DNA from: Paraburkholderia silvatlantica
GTDB taxonomy: Bacteria; Pseudomonadota; Gammaproteobacteria; Burkholderiales; Burkholderiaceae
DNA: 64,000 nucleotides
Assembly: GCF_003096715.1 (NCBI RefSeq)
Contig: NZ_QEOL01000026.1
Span: 1 to 64,000, forward strand
Reading direction: 5' to 3'
Part shown: positions 16,684-24,526 of the stretch, in pieces
Layout: each line of letters opens with the position of its first letter
Position numbering within the stretch: position 1 is the stretch's first letter
Made by a program: the position numbers and the translations under genes
The notes under the pieces: generated by a model
Database searches by the model: none
What the model saw: the letters and a program-made list of their open reading frames with translations, nothing else
What the model was told of the DNA's origin: nothing

Positions 16684-17418
16684 CTATTGCGCGGCGGGCA
16701 GTTGCGCGCACGGGCAGTCGTCCGCGCGACCGTCGAGTCCTTCGCGCTCGTGCGAGAAACGCGCGCGCGCTGCACCGCCGCTCCAGTCGATGCGCACCAC
16801 ATAGATGCTGTCGAAGTCCGCACTCTCCCAGCGCGGCACCTCGCTCGCGCTGCCGCCGTGTGCAGCGACGACGCGGCGCACGAGCGCCTCGATTTCCCGA
16901 TGCTCCCACGCGACGAGCACGGTACGGCCGCGCCACTGCGGATCGACGAGCGTAGCTTGCAGCGCGTCGATCTTCGAATAGCCATACGGCGTCTGGATCG
17001 GCATGCCGAACTGGATCGCGGTCGGCTCGATCGTCGCGAGCGGGCGCACGTAGTAGTAAGAATGGCCGTTGTCTTCCTTTTGCTCGCCGGGGTCGGGCGC
17101 ATAGATCGCATCGGGCTTGCCGTACTTGGCCGCGATCACGGCGGGCAGCGCGAGCGCGCGGTTCAGCCCCTTGCAGTCGAGCTGGCCGAATCCCTCTGGC
17201 GGCTTTTCGCCATGTCTCACGAAGATGAGTGTCTCGACGTTGCGCGGGTCTTGTTGATTGCGAGCGGTGGGCGCGTTGCTCGCGCTCGTTTGCATTGCCT
17301 CGCCGCCGTTGGCGGGCCCGCTTGCCTGCGGCAGCGGCGCGCAGGCGTATAACAGTGCGCTCAGCCCTGCGGCGAGCGTCGGGGCGATCCGGACCGGCCG
17401 GGGGCGTGGGCGCTTCAT
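16684..17418 (-). CDS. Histidine phosphatase superfamily lipoprotein
   Basis: I choose the ATG at 17418 (MKRPRPRPVRIAPTLAAGL) because it opens a lipoprotein signal ending LLYAC; upstream in-frame codons to 17538 look non-coding. The 244-residue product keeps the phosphatase signature IFVRHGEKP with the catalytic His and Arg, and a second His in VLVAWEHREIE. It should therefore be an envelope-anchored phosphatase of unknown substrate. A TTCG-loop terminator lies between it and aqpZ, so it is transcribed separately. Confidence 0.82.
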   Translation of the reverse strand: MKRPRPRPVRIAPTLAAGLSALLYACAPLPQASGPANGGEAMQTSASNAPTARNQQDPRNVETLIFVRHGEKPPEGFGQLDCKGLNRALALPAVIAAKYGKPDAIYAPDPGEQKEDNGHSYYYVRPLATIEPTAIQFGMPIQTPYGYSKIDALQATLVDPQWRGRTVLVAWEHREIEALVRRVVAAHGGSASEVPRWESADFDSIYVVRIDWSGGAARARFSHEREGLDGRADDCPCAQLPAAQ

Positions 17419-17537
17419 GCCGGGCGTGATGCTCCAGGTGACAAGACAGTGGGAAAGTCGCCTGATTCTAGCAGCGCGGGCGCCGTGGGCCCGCTTAGCC
17501 GCGCACAGGCGGCGCGTTTGCAGCGCCAGGGCCGGCA

Positions 17538-17563
17538 AGACAAACGGGCGCCGAAGCGCCCGT
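17538..17563 (-). terminator. Terminator after aqpZ
   Basis: On the minus strand ACGGGCGC, a TTCG tetraloop and GCGCCCGT are followed by TTGTCTT. It is a textbook stable hairpin 66 bases after the aqpZ stop. Confidence 0.8.
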
Positions 17564-17629
17564 TGCTGCTGCCCGATGAAAGTGTCGCGGTTCGGCGTGG
17601 CCCGAGCCGGCGAGACGTGTGAGTGCGCG

Positions 17630-18376
17630 TCAGGCCTTCTCGCGCGCGGCGACCGCCGCGACCGCTTCGCGCCGCCCCGCCACCGCCGGGTAGACGATGC
17701 CCGCGATCACGGCGCCGACGATCGGCGCGACCCAGAACAGCCACAACTGCGAGATGGCCTCGCCGCCCACGAAGAGCGCGGGGCCGGTCGAGCGAGCCGG
17801 ATTCACCGATGTATTGGTGACGGGAATCGAAATCAGGTGAATGAGCGTGAGGCACAGGCCGATGGCGATCGGCGCGAAGCCTGCGGGCGCGCGCTGGTCG
17901 GTTGCGCCGAGAATGACGAACAGGAAGAACGCGGTCATGACGACCTCGCACACGAACGCGGCGCCCATGGCGTAGTGGCCCGGCGAGTGCTCGCCGTAAC
18001 CGTTGGTCGCGAAGCCGCTCGCGACGAGGTCGAAGCCTGGTTTGCCCGTTGCGATGAGCGCGAGCACGAACGCGCCGATCACCGCGCCCAGGACCTGCGC
18101 AGCGATATAGGGCACGAGGTCGCGCGCGGGGAAGCGGCCCGCCACGGTCAGGCCCACGCTCACGGCGGGGTTCAGATGGCAGCCCGAAATATGGCCGATG
18201 GCGAACGCCATGGTGAGCACGGTCAGGCCGAATGCGAGAGACACGCCCACGAAGCCGATGCCGAGCCCGTGAACCGGGCCGGCGAAGTTGGCCGCGAGCA
18301 CGGCGCTGCCGCAGCCGCCCAGAACGAGCCAGAAAGTGCCGAACATCTCGGCAATGAGACGCCTGGATAAGTGCAT
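17630..18376 (-). CDS. aqpZ: Aquaporin Z
   Basis: This 248-residue six-helix channel protein has both half-helix motifs, GCHLNPAVSVG and TSVNPARSTGPALF. The narrow-filter Arg follows the second NPA and His lies in the usual helix 5 region. It is a water channel of the inner membrane. The final 15 residues are a charged Ala/Arg/Glu tail. It is divergent from the H-NS gene, with 286 AT-rich bases between. Confidence 0.95.
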   Translation of the reverse strand: MHLSRRLIAEMFGTFWLVLGGCGSAVLAANFAGPVHGLGIGFVGVSLAFGLTVLTMAFAIGHISGCHLNPAVSVGLTVAGRFPARDLVPYIAAQVLGAVIGAFVLALIATGKPGFDLVASGFATNGYGEHSPGHYAMGAAFVCEVVMTAFFLFVILGATDQRAPAGFAPIAIGLCLTLIHLISIPVTNTSVNPARSTGPALFVGGEAISQLWLFWVAPIVGAVIAGIVYPAVAGRREAVAAVAAREKA

Positions 18377-18662
18377 TGCGTGACACCTCGAAAAGTCGAT
18401 TTTGACGGCGCCGCGTAAAGTGCCGGCACCGGGAAATGCCAGATTCTATGCAGTCGCCCTTTTCGATGCTGTCAAGGATTGTCAATTTCGACCTAATTGA
18501 TCGAATTATTGCGATCGACGTGTACGCATTGTGCCGGAGTCGCTCAATTGTTAAATTGAAGAATAGAGTCAAAAAAACAGTATTAATAGCGATTGCGAAT
18601 TCCCTTATTTGCGTCTAATCTCCGATCGAGCCGGTTTCAAGAGCAATGAAGGGGGAATAGAA
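18377..18662. promoter_or_regulatory. AT-rich divergent promoter region of aqpZ and the H-NS gene
   Basis: Positions about 18470-18620 are clearly AT-richer than the surroundings, with several TTAAT, TATTAAT and ATTATTG words. Such sequence is the favoured binding ground of H-NS-type proteins, so autoregulation of the H-NS gene is plausible. I cannot assign exact -35/-10 boxes. Confidence 0.4.
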
Positions 18663-18959
18663 ATGTCGCAATATACGGAAATCAAGGCGCAGATCGCAAA
18701 ACTCCAGGCTCAGGCCGAAGAGGCGCGGCGCACGGAGATTGCGGACGTCATCGCCACGATCAGGGAAAAGATCGCCGAGTACGGCCTTTCCGCCCAGGAC
18801 CTGGGCTTTGCCGAGGCGGCGCGCCGCGGGCGTCCGCCGAAAAAGGCGCCGCTGCCCGCACGCTATCAGGACCCCAAGTCCGGCGCGACCTGGAGCGGGC
18901 GCGGCAAGCCGCCCAAGTGGATCGCGGGCAAGAACCGCGAACGCTACCTGATCGCCTGA
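18663..18959 (+). CDS. H-NS family nucleoid-associated protein
   Basis: The protein has 98 residues. The N-terminal half is a Lys/Glu/Ala helix for dimerisation (MSQYTEIKAQIAKLQAQAEE). The C-terminal half carries the DNA-binding loop in DPKSGATWSGRGKPPKW and ends RERYLIA, as in the short beta-proteobacterial H-NS homologues. GGGGG lies 8 bases upstream of the ATG. Such proteins silence AT-rich, often acquired DNA and influence flhDC in other bacteria; any effect on the flhDC operon 2 kb away is inference. Confidence 0.93.
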   Translation: MSQYTEIKAQIAKLQAQAEEARRTEIADVIATIREKIAEYGLSAQDLGFAEAARRGRPPKKAPLPARYQDPKSGATWSGRGKPPKWIAGKNRERYLIA

Positions 18960-19010
18960 TGCATGCGGGGAACAGCCCGGCCGCCATACCGCCGCAACCG
19001 CAAATGCGAT

Positions 19011-19042
19011 AAAGAGCCGCATGATTCATGCGGCTCTTTTTT
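19011..19042 (+). terminator. Terminator after the H-NS gene
   Basis: AGAGCCGCAT pairs with ATGCGGCTCT around a short loop and is followed by TTTTT. It also lies at the end of the convergent glycosyltransferase gene and has an A run on the other side, so it may work in both directions. Confidence 0.88.
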
Positions 19043-19147
19043 GTGCGTCTTCTGTAATCAGCGCGTAACGGCGCTATTCGGCGACTCGCAAACGATTCAC
19101 GTCGTGCATTCGTCTGGATTGAGGGCGAAAAATGGAATGCTTCGCAC

Positions 19148-20212
19148 TCAGCCGGCCGCGACGCGACGCAGTACCGGACGCTGTGCGGCTTCGATCAGCG
19201 CCGTATAAGTGTCGACGTAATTGCCGGCCATGATGTGCGACGTGAAGCGGTGTTCGAACTGGTTGCGAATCGCCACGCGCGAAAGCGAATCGATATTCTG
19301 AAGCGCGGCCACGGCGCCTTGCACGTCCTCGACGACATAACCCGTCACGCCCGGGTCGATCACTTCCGGCACCGAACCGCGGTTGAAGGCGATCACCGGC
19401 GTGCCGCACGCCATCGCCTCGATCATCACGAGGCCGAACGGTTCGGACCAGTCGATCGGGAACAGCAGCGCTTTCGCGCCCGAAAGGAACGCTGGCTTCT
19501 GCTCTTCGTTGATCTCGCCGATGAACTCCACGTGGGCCTGCGAAAGCAGCGGCTCAATCTCGGTTTTGAAGTAGTCCTGGTCGACCTTGTCGACCTTGGC
19601 GGCGATCTTCAGCGGCAAGCCGGAGAGCGCGGCGATCCTGATCGCCGTGTCCACGCGCTTTTCCGGGCAGATCCGGCCGAGGAACGCGAGGTACTCGGGC
19701 TTGCGGTCGGCCTGCGGCGTGAGGAGGTTCTTCGGCAGTCCGTGATAGATCGTGTTTTGCCACGCGGCCTGCGGCAACGGCTGGCGCTGCGAGTCCGAAA
19801 TCGAGATTACCGGTGCGTTCGGGAACTGCTCGAATACCGGTTGCAGCTCCGGCAGGTCGAGGCGGCCGTGGAGCGTCGTGACGAACGGCGTGTCCAGGGT
19901 CGTGAAAAGCGGGAACGGCAGGTAGTCGAGGTGGAAGTGCAGCACGTCGAACTCGTGCGCGACGCGGCGCACGCGCTCGAGCAGCACCATGTGCGGGGCC
20001 AGCGCGTCGCGGATCGTCGGATCCAGACGCAGTGCGCGCGGCCAGGCGGCTTCGAGATTCGCCGAGGTGACCGAATCGCCGCTGGCGAACAGCGTCACGT
20101 CGTGGCCGAGGTCGACCAGCGCTTCGGTCAGGTAGGACACGACGCGCTCGGTGCCGCCATAAAGCTTGGGCGGAACGGCTTCATAAAGTGGCGCAATTTG
20201 TGCGATTCGCAT
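19148..20212 (-). CDS. GT4 family glycosyltransferase
   Basis: This 354-residue GT-B enzyme has the N-terminal acceptor-side motif YGGTERVVSYLTEAL and the donor-binding FLGRICPEKRVD. The GT4 E-x7-E signature appears as EPFGLVMIEAMACGTPVIAF. There is no signal peptide or membrane helix, so it acts in the cytoplasm with a nucleotide-sugar donor. It stands alone between the H-NS gene and flhDC. It could make a surface polysaccharide, a free glycoside or a flagellin glycan; nothing in the sequence decides this. Confidence 0.9.
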   Translation of the reverse strand: MRIAQIAPLYEAVPPKLYGGTERVVSYLTEALVDLGHDVTLFASGDSVTSANLEAAWPRALRLDPTIRDALAPHMVLLERVRRVAHEFDVLHFHLDYLPFPLFTTLDTPFVTTLHGRLDLPELQPVFEQFPNAPVISISDSQRQPLPQAAWQNTIYHGLPKNLLTPQADRKPEYLAFLGRICPEKRVDTAIRIAALSGLPLKIAAKVDKVDQDYFKTEIEPLLSQAHVEFIGEINEEQKPAFLSGAKALLFPIDWSEPFGLVMIEAMACGTPVIAFNRGSVPEVIDPGVTGYVVEDVQGAVAALQNIDSLSRVAIRNQFEHRFTSHIMAGNYVDTYTALIEAAQRPVLRRVAAG

Positions 20213-20807
20213 TGTTCGATCTCCTGGGCAAAAAGCCGCGTGTGCAACGAACGCTGTGATGCGGCACTGCGGCGGTACAACGGTATCGGGTTATCCCTGA
20301 GACCGATTATGGCCATTTCGCGGCCCGATACACGCGGTTTTGCAAACGCTTAATGTTGTTACAGCGGGATACAGCGGGTGTAAGAGCCCATTGCAAAGCG
20401 TGACGCGGCTTGCGCGCACTGAGCAAATCGCGTGCCCAGGCCGGCGCCCAAGGGTCAAAAGGCGTGTACGCGAGGGCCGCGCGCGGAGCGTCTAGCACGC
20501 GCGCGTGACGCATCCATGAAAGAGCCTATAATCGGCGGACTCATTTCGCGGCTTATGCGCATGACATGACGCGCCCCGCCCCCCGCCGCTGCTCCCGCCT
20601 CTTTGTCAGAAAAATTCCTACACGTTAGCGAAACTTTTTCTCGCAACGCGTCGCGGCATCCGTCCGATTTCCATTTGTTGCCACCCCGGCCACAATGGAC
20701 CCACGACCATAAACAGGCCGTTCGGATGCACTCGGGTTGTATCTGGGCGAGCAAACGTTTTCCGCAGGCGGTCTGACCAGCCGCCGCGATTTGATTCGGG
20801 GAAATCC
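20213..20807. other. Long intergenic region upstream of flhDC
   Basis: A 595-base region without a convincing gene. It contains the candidate flhDC promoter at 20505-20532 and then a leader of about 270 bases up to the FlhD start, a natural site for control by transcription factors or small RNAs. The minus strand also carries the promoter of the GT4 gene, which I cannot localise. Confidence 0.5.
20505..20532 (+). promoter_or_regulatory. Candidate sigma-70 promoter of flhDC
   Basis: GTGACG (4 of 6 to TTGACA), a 16-base spacer and a perfect TATAAT at 20527-20532. Direction and distance fit flhDC with a long untranslated leader. Confidence 0.6.
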
Positions 20808-21125
20808 ATGAGCGCGACGACGCACAGCGACATGCTCGGTGAGATCAAGGAAGTGAACCTGTCGTACCTGTTGCTCGCGCAACGTCTTTTGCGCGAGGAC
20901 AAGCCGGCGGGCATGTTCCGCATGGGCATCTCCGAGCAGTCTGCCGAGGTGCTCGCCAATCTCACTTTCGCGCAGACCGTACGCCTGGCCGCATCGAACC
21001 AGCTGCTTTGCCGCTTCCGGTTCGACGACCACGCCATCCTCAGCGCGCTTGCCGACAAGGGCAAAACCGCGCTGACCCACTCGGCGATCATCATGGCGGG
21101 CCAGGACGTCGAGCAGATCGGCTGA
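20808..21125 (+). CDS. flhD: Flagellar master transcriptional regulator FlhD
   Basis: This 105-residue helical protein contains the FlhD core EIKEVNLSYLLLAQRLLREDKP and a C-terminal FRFDDHAILSALA followed by GKTALTHSAIIMAGQDVE. FlhD forms the FlhD4C2 complex with FlhC, binds class II flagellar promoters and recruits sigma-70 RNA polymerase. It is the first gene of flhDC. Its long leader suggests post-transcriptional control. Confidence 0.97.
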   Translation: MSATTHSDMLGEIKEVNLSYLLLAQRLLREDKPAGMFRMGISEQSAEVLANLTFAQTVRLAASNQLLCRFRFDDHAILSALADKGKTALTHSAIIMAGQDVEQIG

Positions 21126-21226
21126 ACCGCTTCGCGCCGCAGCGCGCGGCCGCGCATTGCATCCTTGCTGCTACCTGAACGGCGGCAGGGGCAAGCGCAT
21201 TCCATTGCGGCTTCCAACGGGTGTCT

Positions 21227-21769
21227 ATGGCGACAAAGAGTGTGGTGCAGGAGGTAAAGGAGATCGCGCTCGCGATCGAGCTGATCGAACTGGGCGCGCG
21301 TCTGCAACTGCTCGAAGCGGAGACCTCGCTCTCGCGCGACCGGCTCATCCGGCTTTACAAGGAAGTGAAGGGCGAGTCGCCGCCCAAGGGCATGCTGCCG
21401 TTTTCGACCGACTGGTTCATGACCTGGCAGCCCAACGTTCATTCCTCGCTGTTCTACAACACGTTCATGTTCATGAGCCGCCACGCGCGCTGCGAGCCGA
21501 TCCACGCGATCGTGAAGAGCTACCGGCTCTATCTCGAGCATCTGCGGCTGCACGGCGAAACGCCCGCGCTGAGCCTGACGCGCGCCTGGACGCTCGTACG
21601 CTATTTCAGCTCGGGCCTCTTGCAGATGACGCCGTGCAGCCGTTGCGGCGGCCGCTACGTGGCTCACGCGCACGACCCGCAGCGCGGCTTCGTCTGCGGG
21701 CTGTGCCAGCCGCCCTCGCGGGCGGGGCGCACCCGGCGCAGCGCGCTTGCCTCGCAGATCGCCGCCTGA
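21227..21769 (+). CDS. flhC: Flagellar master transcriptional regulator FlhC
   Basis: I start at the ATG at 21227 (MATKSVVQEVKEIALAIELI), not at the GTG six bases upstream. The product has 180 residues. The zinc site is visible as CSRCGG and CGLC, a four-Cys cluster needed for DNA binding by the FlhDC complex. The SLSRDRLIRLYKEVKG segment matches the FlhC DNA-recognition region. The gene follows flhD by about 100 bases. The last 20 residues are Arg/Ser/Ala-rich and probably disordered. Confidence 0.97.
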   Translation: MATKSVVQEVKEIALAIELIELGARLQLLEAETSLSRDRLIRLYKEVKGESPPKGMLPFSTDWFMTWQPNVHSSLFYNTFMFMSRHARCEPIHAIVKSYRLYLEHLRLHGETPALSLTRAWTLVRYFSSGLLQMTPCSRCGGRYVAHAHDPQRGFVCGLCQPPSRAGRTRRSALASQIAA

Positions 21770-22131
21770 GGCAGATCGACGCGGCCTGACCCTGATTGAT
21801 GCGGCTTGCCGCCGCCCGTGCAGGCCGGGACTCCGGATAAACCCGCCCCGTCCCGACGCAAAGGCCGCGCGGCCCCGCCGCACGGCCCCCGCCGCGGCGC
21901 GGCCGCATTGTCACAAGCAGTCGCAGGCGCAAACTGCACCCCCTTCCCGCGCGGCTTTGCGAACCGGCCCCAGATTCGCCCGCCATGCCGATGCAACGCA
22001 GGCGGAAGATGCCCGGCCGGCCTACGATCCGCGTCCACTCAAAGCCAAAGTTTTTCGCGCCGTTGCCGTAAACCCAGCTAAGGGCGCGGGCCGACGGCGG
22101 TTCGCGGCGCATTTCTAGTGAGGACCCGGCA
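21770..22131. other. Intergenic region between flhC and motA
   Basis: This is a GC-rich, repeat-like spacer with no convincing gene. Near its 3' end it holds the sigma-28 promoter at 22046-22072, so the mot-che operon can be transcribed independently of flhDC. No clear terminator follows flhC, so some read-through is possible. Confidence 0.5.
22046..22072 (+). promoter_or_regulatory. Sigma-28 (FliA) promoter of the motAB-che operon
   Basis: CAAAGTTT, 11 bases, GCCGTAAA. The -35 matches 7 of 8 and the -10 6 of 8 consensus bases, with exact spacing. It lies 60 bases before the motA start and makes mot-che a class III operon. Confidence 0.8.
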
Positions 22132-22992
22132 GTGCTGATTATCGTTGGAACCCTCTTGACGATCCTTTGCGTCTTCGGCGGTTATGCACTCGAGGGCGGC
22201 CATCTGGCCGCGCTCATGCAGCCGATGGAGCTGCTCATGATCGGTGGTGCTGGCGTCGGCGCGTTCATCCTCGGCAACGGCATCAAGACCATCAAGGCCA
22301 CCTTGCGCGTGCTTCCCTCGCTGTTCAAGGGCGCCAAATACAACAAGGACGTGTACATGGAGCTGCTCGCGCTGCTCTATGTCCTGCTCGCGAAGGCGCG
22401 AAAGGAAGGCACGCTCACGCTCGAAGCGGATATCGACGATCCGCAGAAGAGCCCAATTTTCACGCAGTATCCGAAGATCCTGGCCGACCACCACATCGTC
22501 GAATTCCTCACCGACTACCTGCGTCTCATGGTGGGCGGCAACATGAACGCTTTCGAGATCGAAAGCCTCATGGACGAGGAAATCGAAACGCACCACGCCG
22601 AAGGCGAGGCGCCCGCCCATGCGCTCGCCAAGGTGGGCGACGCGATGCCGGCGTTCGGTATCGTCGCGGCGGTGATGGGCGTGGTCCACACCATGGCGTC
22701 CGCCGACAAGCCACCCGCGGTGCTCGGCGAGATGATCGCCCAGGCGCTGGTCGGCACCTTTCTCGGCATTCTGCTTTCGTACGGCCTGATCGGCCCGCTC
22801 TCGAGCCTCGCGGAGCAGCGCGTGACCGAGTCGACCAAGATGTTCCAGTGCATCAAGGTGACGATCCTCGCGAGCCTGAACGGCTACGCGCCGGCCATTG
22901 CCGTGGAGTTCGGCCGCAAGGTGCTGTTCTCGACCGAGCGTCCGTCGTTCACGGAGCTCGAAGAGCACGTGCGCCGCGTGAAGGCGAAGTAA
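22132..22992 (+). CDS. motA: Flagellar motor stator protein MotA
   Basis: The 286-residue stator protein starts at a GTG (LIIVGTLLTILCVFGGYALEGG) preceded by GAGGACC. It has four membrane segments, two near the N terminus and two at about 170-225, with the conserved Pro in AMPAFGIVAAVMGVVH. The large cytoplasmic loop carries KARKEG and the DYLRLMVGGNMNAFEIESLMD region that contacts FliG. With MotB it forms the proton channel that drives rotation. The gene is 9 bases from motB. Confidence 0.97.
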   Translation: MLIIVGTLLTILCVFGGYALEGGHLAALMQPMELLMIGGAGVGAFILGNGIKTIKATLRVLPSLFKGAKYNKDVYMELLALLYVLLAKARKEGTLTLEADIDDPQKSPIFTQYPKILADHHIVEFLTDYLRLMVGGNMNAFEIESLMDEEIETHHAEGEAPAHALAKVGDAMPAFGIVAAVMGVVHTMASADKPPAVLGEMIAQALVGTFLGILLSYGLIGPLSSLAEQRVTESTKMFQCIKVTILASLNGYAPAIAVEFGRKVLFSTERPSFTELEEHVRRVKAK

Positions 22993-23001
22993 GGGCGGCC
23001 C

Positions 23002-24081
23002 ATGAGCAACAACAAGGACCGCGCAATCGTCGTCAAGCGCGCCGCGCCGAAGAAGGCCGGCCATCATGGCGGCGCGTGGAAGCTCGCCTACGCGGACTTC
23101 ATGACCGCGATGATGGCGTTCTTCCTGCTGATGTGGCTGCTTTCGTCGGCGTCGACGGTACAGCTGCGCGGCATTGCCGACTACTTCAACCAGCCGCTGA
23201 AGATCACGCTCTGGGGCGGCGACCGCAGCGCCGAAGACTCGAGCATCCTGAAGGGCGGCGGCCGTGACATCTCGTCGCAGGACCAGGGCGTCACGCGCCG
23301 CAGCGACGGCGCGACCGAGCGCTCGGAGCAAAACCAGTCGAAGCACAACGACGACGACGCCACGAAGCAGCTCGAAGGCTCGCTCGAGCGCAAGGAGCAG
23401 GTGCGCCTGCACGACCTGCAGGTGAAGCTGATGGCGGCGATCGAGGCGAACCCGGTGCTGCGCCAGTTCAAGCAGCAGATCCGCATCGACTCCACGCTGC
23501 AGGGCCTGCGCATCGAGATCGTCGACTCGCAGAAGCGCCCGATGTTCGCCACGGCGCGCGACGTGGTCGAGCCGTACATGCGCGACATCCTGCAGGCAAT
23601 CGGCAAGACGCTCAACGACGTGCCCAACCGCATCGTCGTGCAGGGCCACACCGACGCCGTGCCCTATGCCGGCGGCGAGAAGGGCTATAGCAACTGGGAG
23701 CTTTCCGCCGACCGCGCGAATGCTTCGCGCCGCGAGCTGATCGCGGGCGGCATGGACGAATCGAAGGTGTTGCGCGTGCTCGGTCTCGCTTCCACGCAGA
23801 ACCTGAACAAGGCCGATCCGCTCGATCCGGAGAACCGCCGCATCAGCATCATCGTATTGAACAAGAAGTCCGAAGACGCGCTCATGCACGACGACTCGAC
23901 CACCACCACGCTCTCCGACGACGCAGCGGGTTCGGGCAAGAGCCTGCCCGCGCTCACGCCGGACGCCGTGCCGGGCAAGGCGGCGCCGGCCCCGGTGGCG
24001 ATCGCGCCGAAGGTGGCAACAGCGGCGGCAACCGCGGTGGCGCCGGCGCTCGCCCCGGCCGTCGCGCCGGCAGCGCAATGA
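23002..24081 (+). CDS. motB: Flagellar motor stator protein MotB
   Basis: This 359-residue protein has an N-terminal Lys-rich cytoplasmic tail and a single membrane helix in YADFMTAMMAFFLLMWLL containing the proton-carrying Asp. A periplasmic plug and linker follow. The OmpA-like peptidoglycan-binding domain has VQGHTDAVPYAGG and NWELSADRANASRREL. The C terminus after about residue 300 is an Ala/Pro-rich tail longer than in E. coli MotB. It anchors the stator to the cell wall. It is followed by cheY after 13 bases. Confidence 0.97.
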   Translation: MSNNKDRAIVVKRAAPKKAGHHGGAWKLAYADFMTAMMAFFLLMWLLSSASTVQLRGIADYFNQPLKITLWGGDRSAEDSSILKGGGRDISSQDQGVTRRSDGATERSEQNQSKHNDDDATKQLEGSLERKEQVRLHDLQVKLMAAIEANPVLRQFKQQIRIDSTLQGLRIEIVDSQKRPMFATARDVVEPYMRDILQAIGKTLNDVPNRIVVQGHTDAVPYAGGEKGYSNWELSADRANASRRELIAGGMDESKVLRVLGLASTQNLNKADPLDPENRRISIIVLNKKSEDALMHDDSTTTTLSDDAAGSGKSLPALTPDAVPGKAAPAPVAIAPKVATAAATAVAPALAPAVAPAAQ

Positions 24082-24094
24082 CAACGAGGAACGG

Positions 24095-24469
24095 ATGATC
24101 AGAAACATTCTGGCGATCGACGATTCGGTGTCCATGCGGGAGATCCTGCGTGCGGCGCTCGGCTCGGCAGGCTACGAAGTGACGGTGGCGAGCGACGGCG
24201 AAGAAGGGTTCGAGCATGCGCTCGCCCAGCGCTTCGATCTCGTGCTCACCGACCTTTACATGCCGCGCATGGGCGGGCTCGACCTGATCAAGCAGCTGAG
24301 GGCGAATCCTTCGTATTTCGAAACGCCCATCCTCGTGCTGACCACGGAATCGGACGAAGGCTTCAAGGCAGCCGTACGCGACGCAGGCGCGACCGGCTGG
24401 ATCGAAAAACCGGTGGACCCCGAGCTGCTCGTCGATCTGGCGAGCGCGCTGGGCGAGGCCCGCCCTTGA
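24095..24469 (+). CDS. cheY: Chemotaxis response regulator CheY (first copy)
   Basis: A 124-residue stand-alone receiver domain. The acid pocket is Asp9/Asp10, the phosphorylation site is Asp53 in LVLTDLYMP, Thr83/Thr84 sits in VLTTES and Lys105 in WIEKPVDP. It differs from the second copy downstream (DLYMPRMGG rather than DWNMPNLDG), which suggests a different role such as phosphate sink or adaptation. Position motB-cheY-cheA is standard in this group. Confidence 0.9.
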   Translation: MIRNILAIDDSVSMREILRAALGSAGYEVTVASDGEEGFEHALAQRFDLVLTDLYMPRMGGLDLIKQLRANPSYFETPILVLTTESDEGFKAAVRDAGATGWIEKPVDPELLVDLASALGEARP

Positions 24470-24526
24470 GGTGCCGCGCGGCGAACGACCAGGCACCCCC
24501 CAGGCAATCAACGCGGTGAAAGAGCA

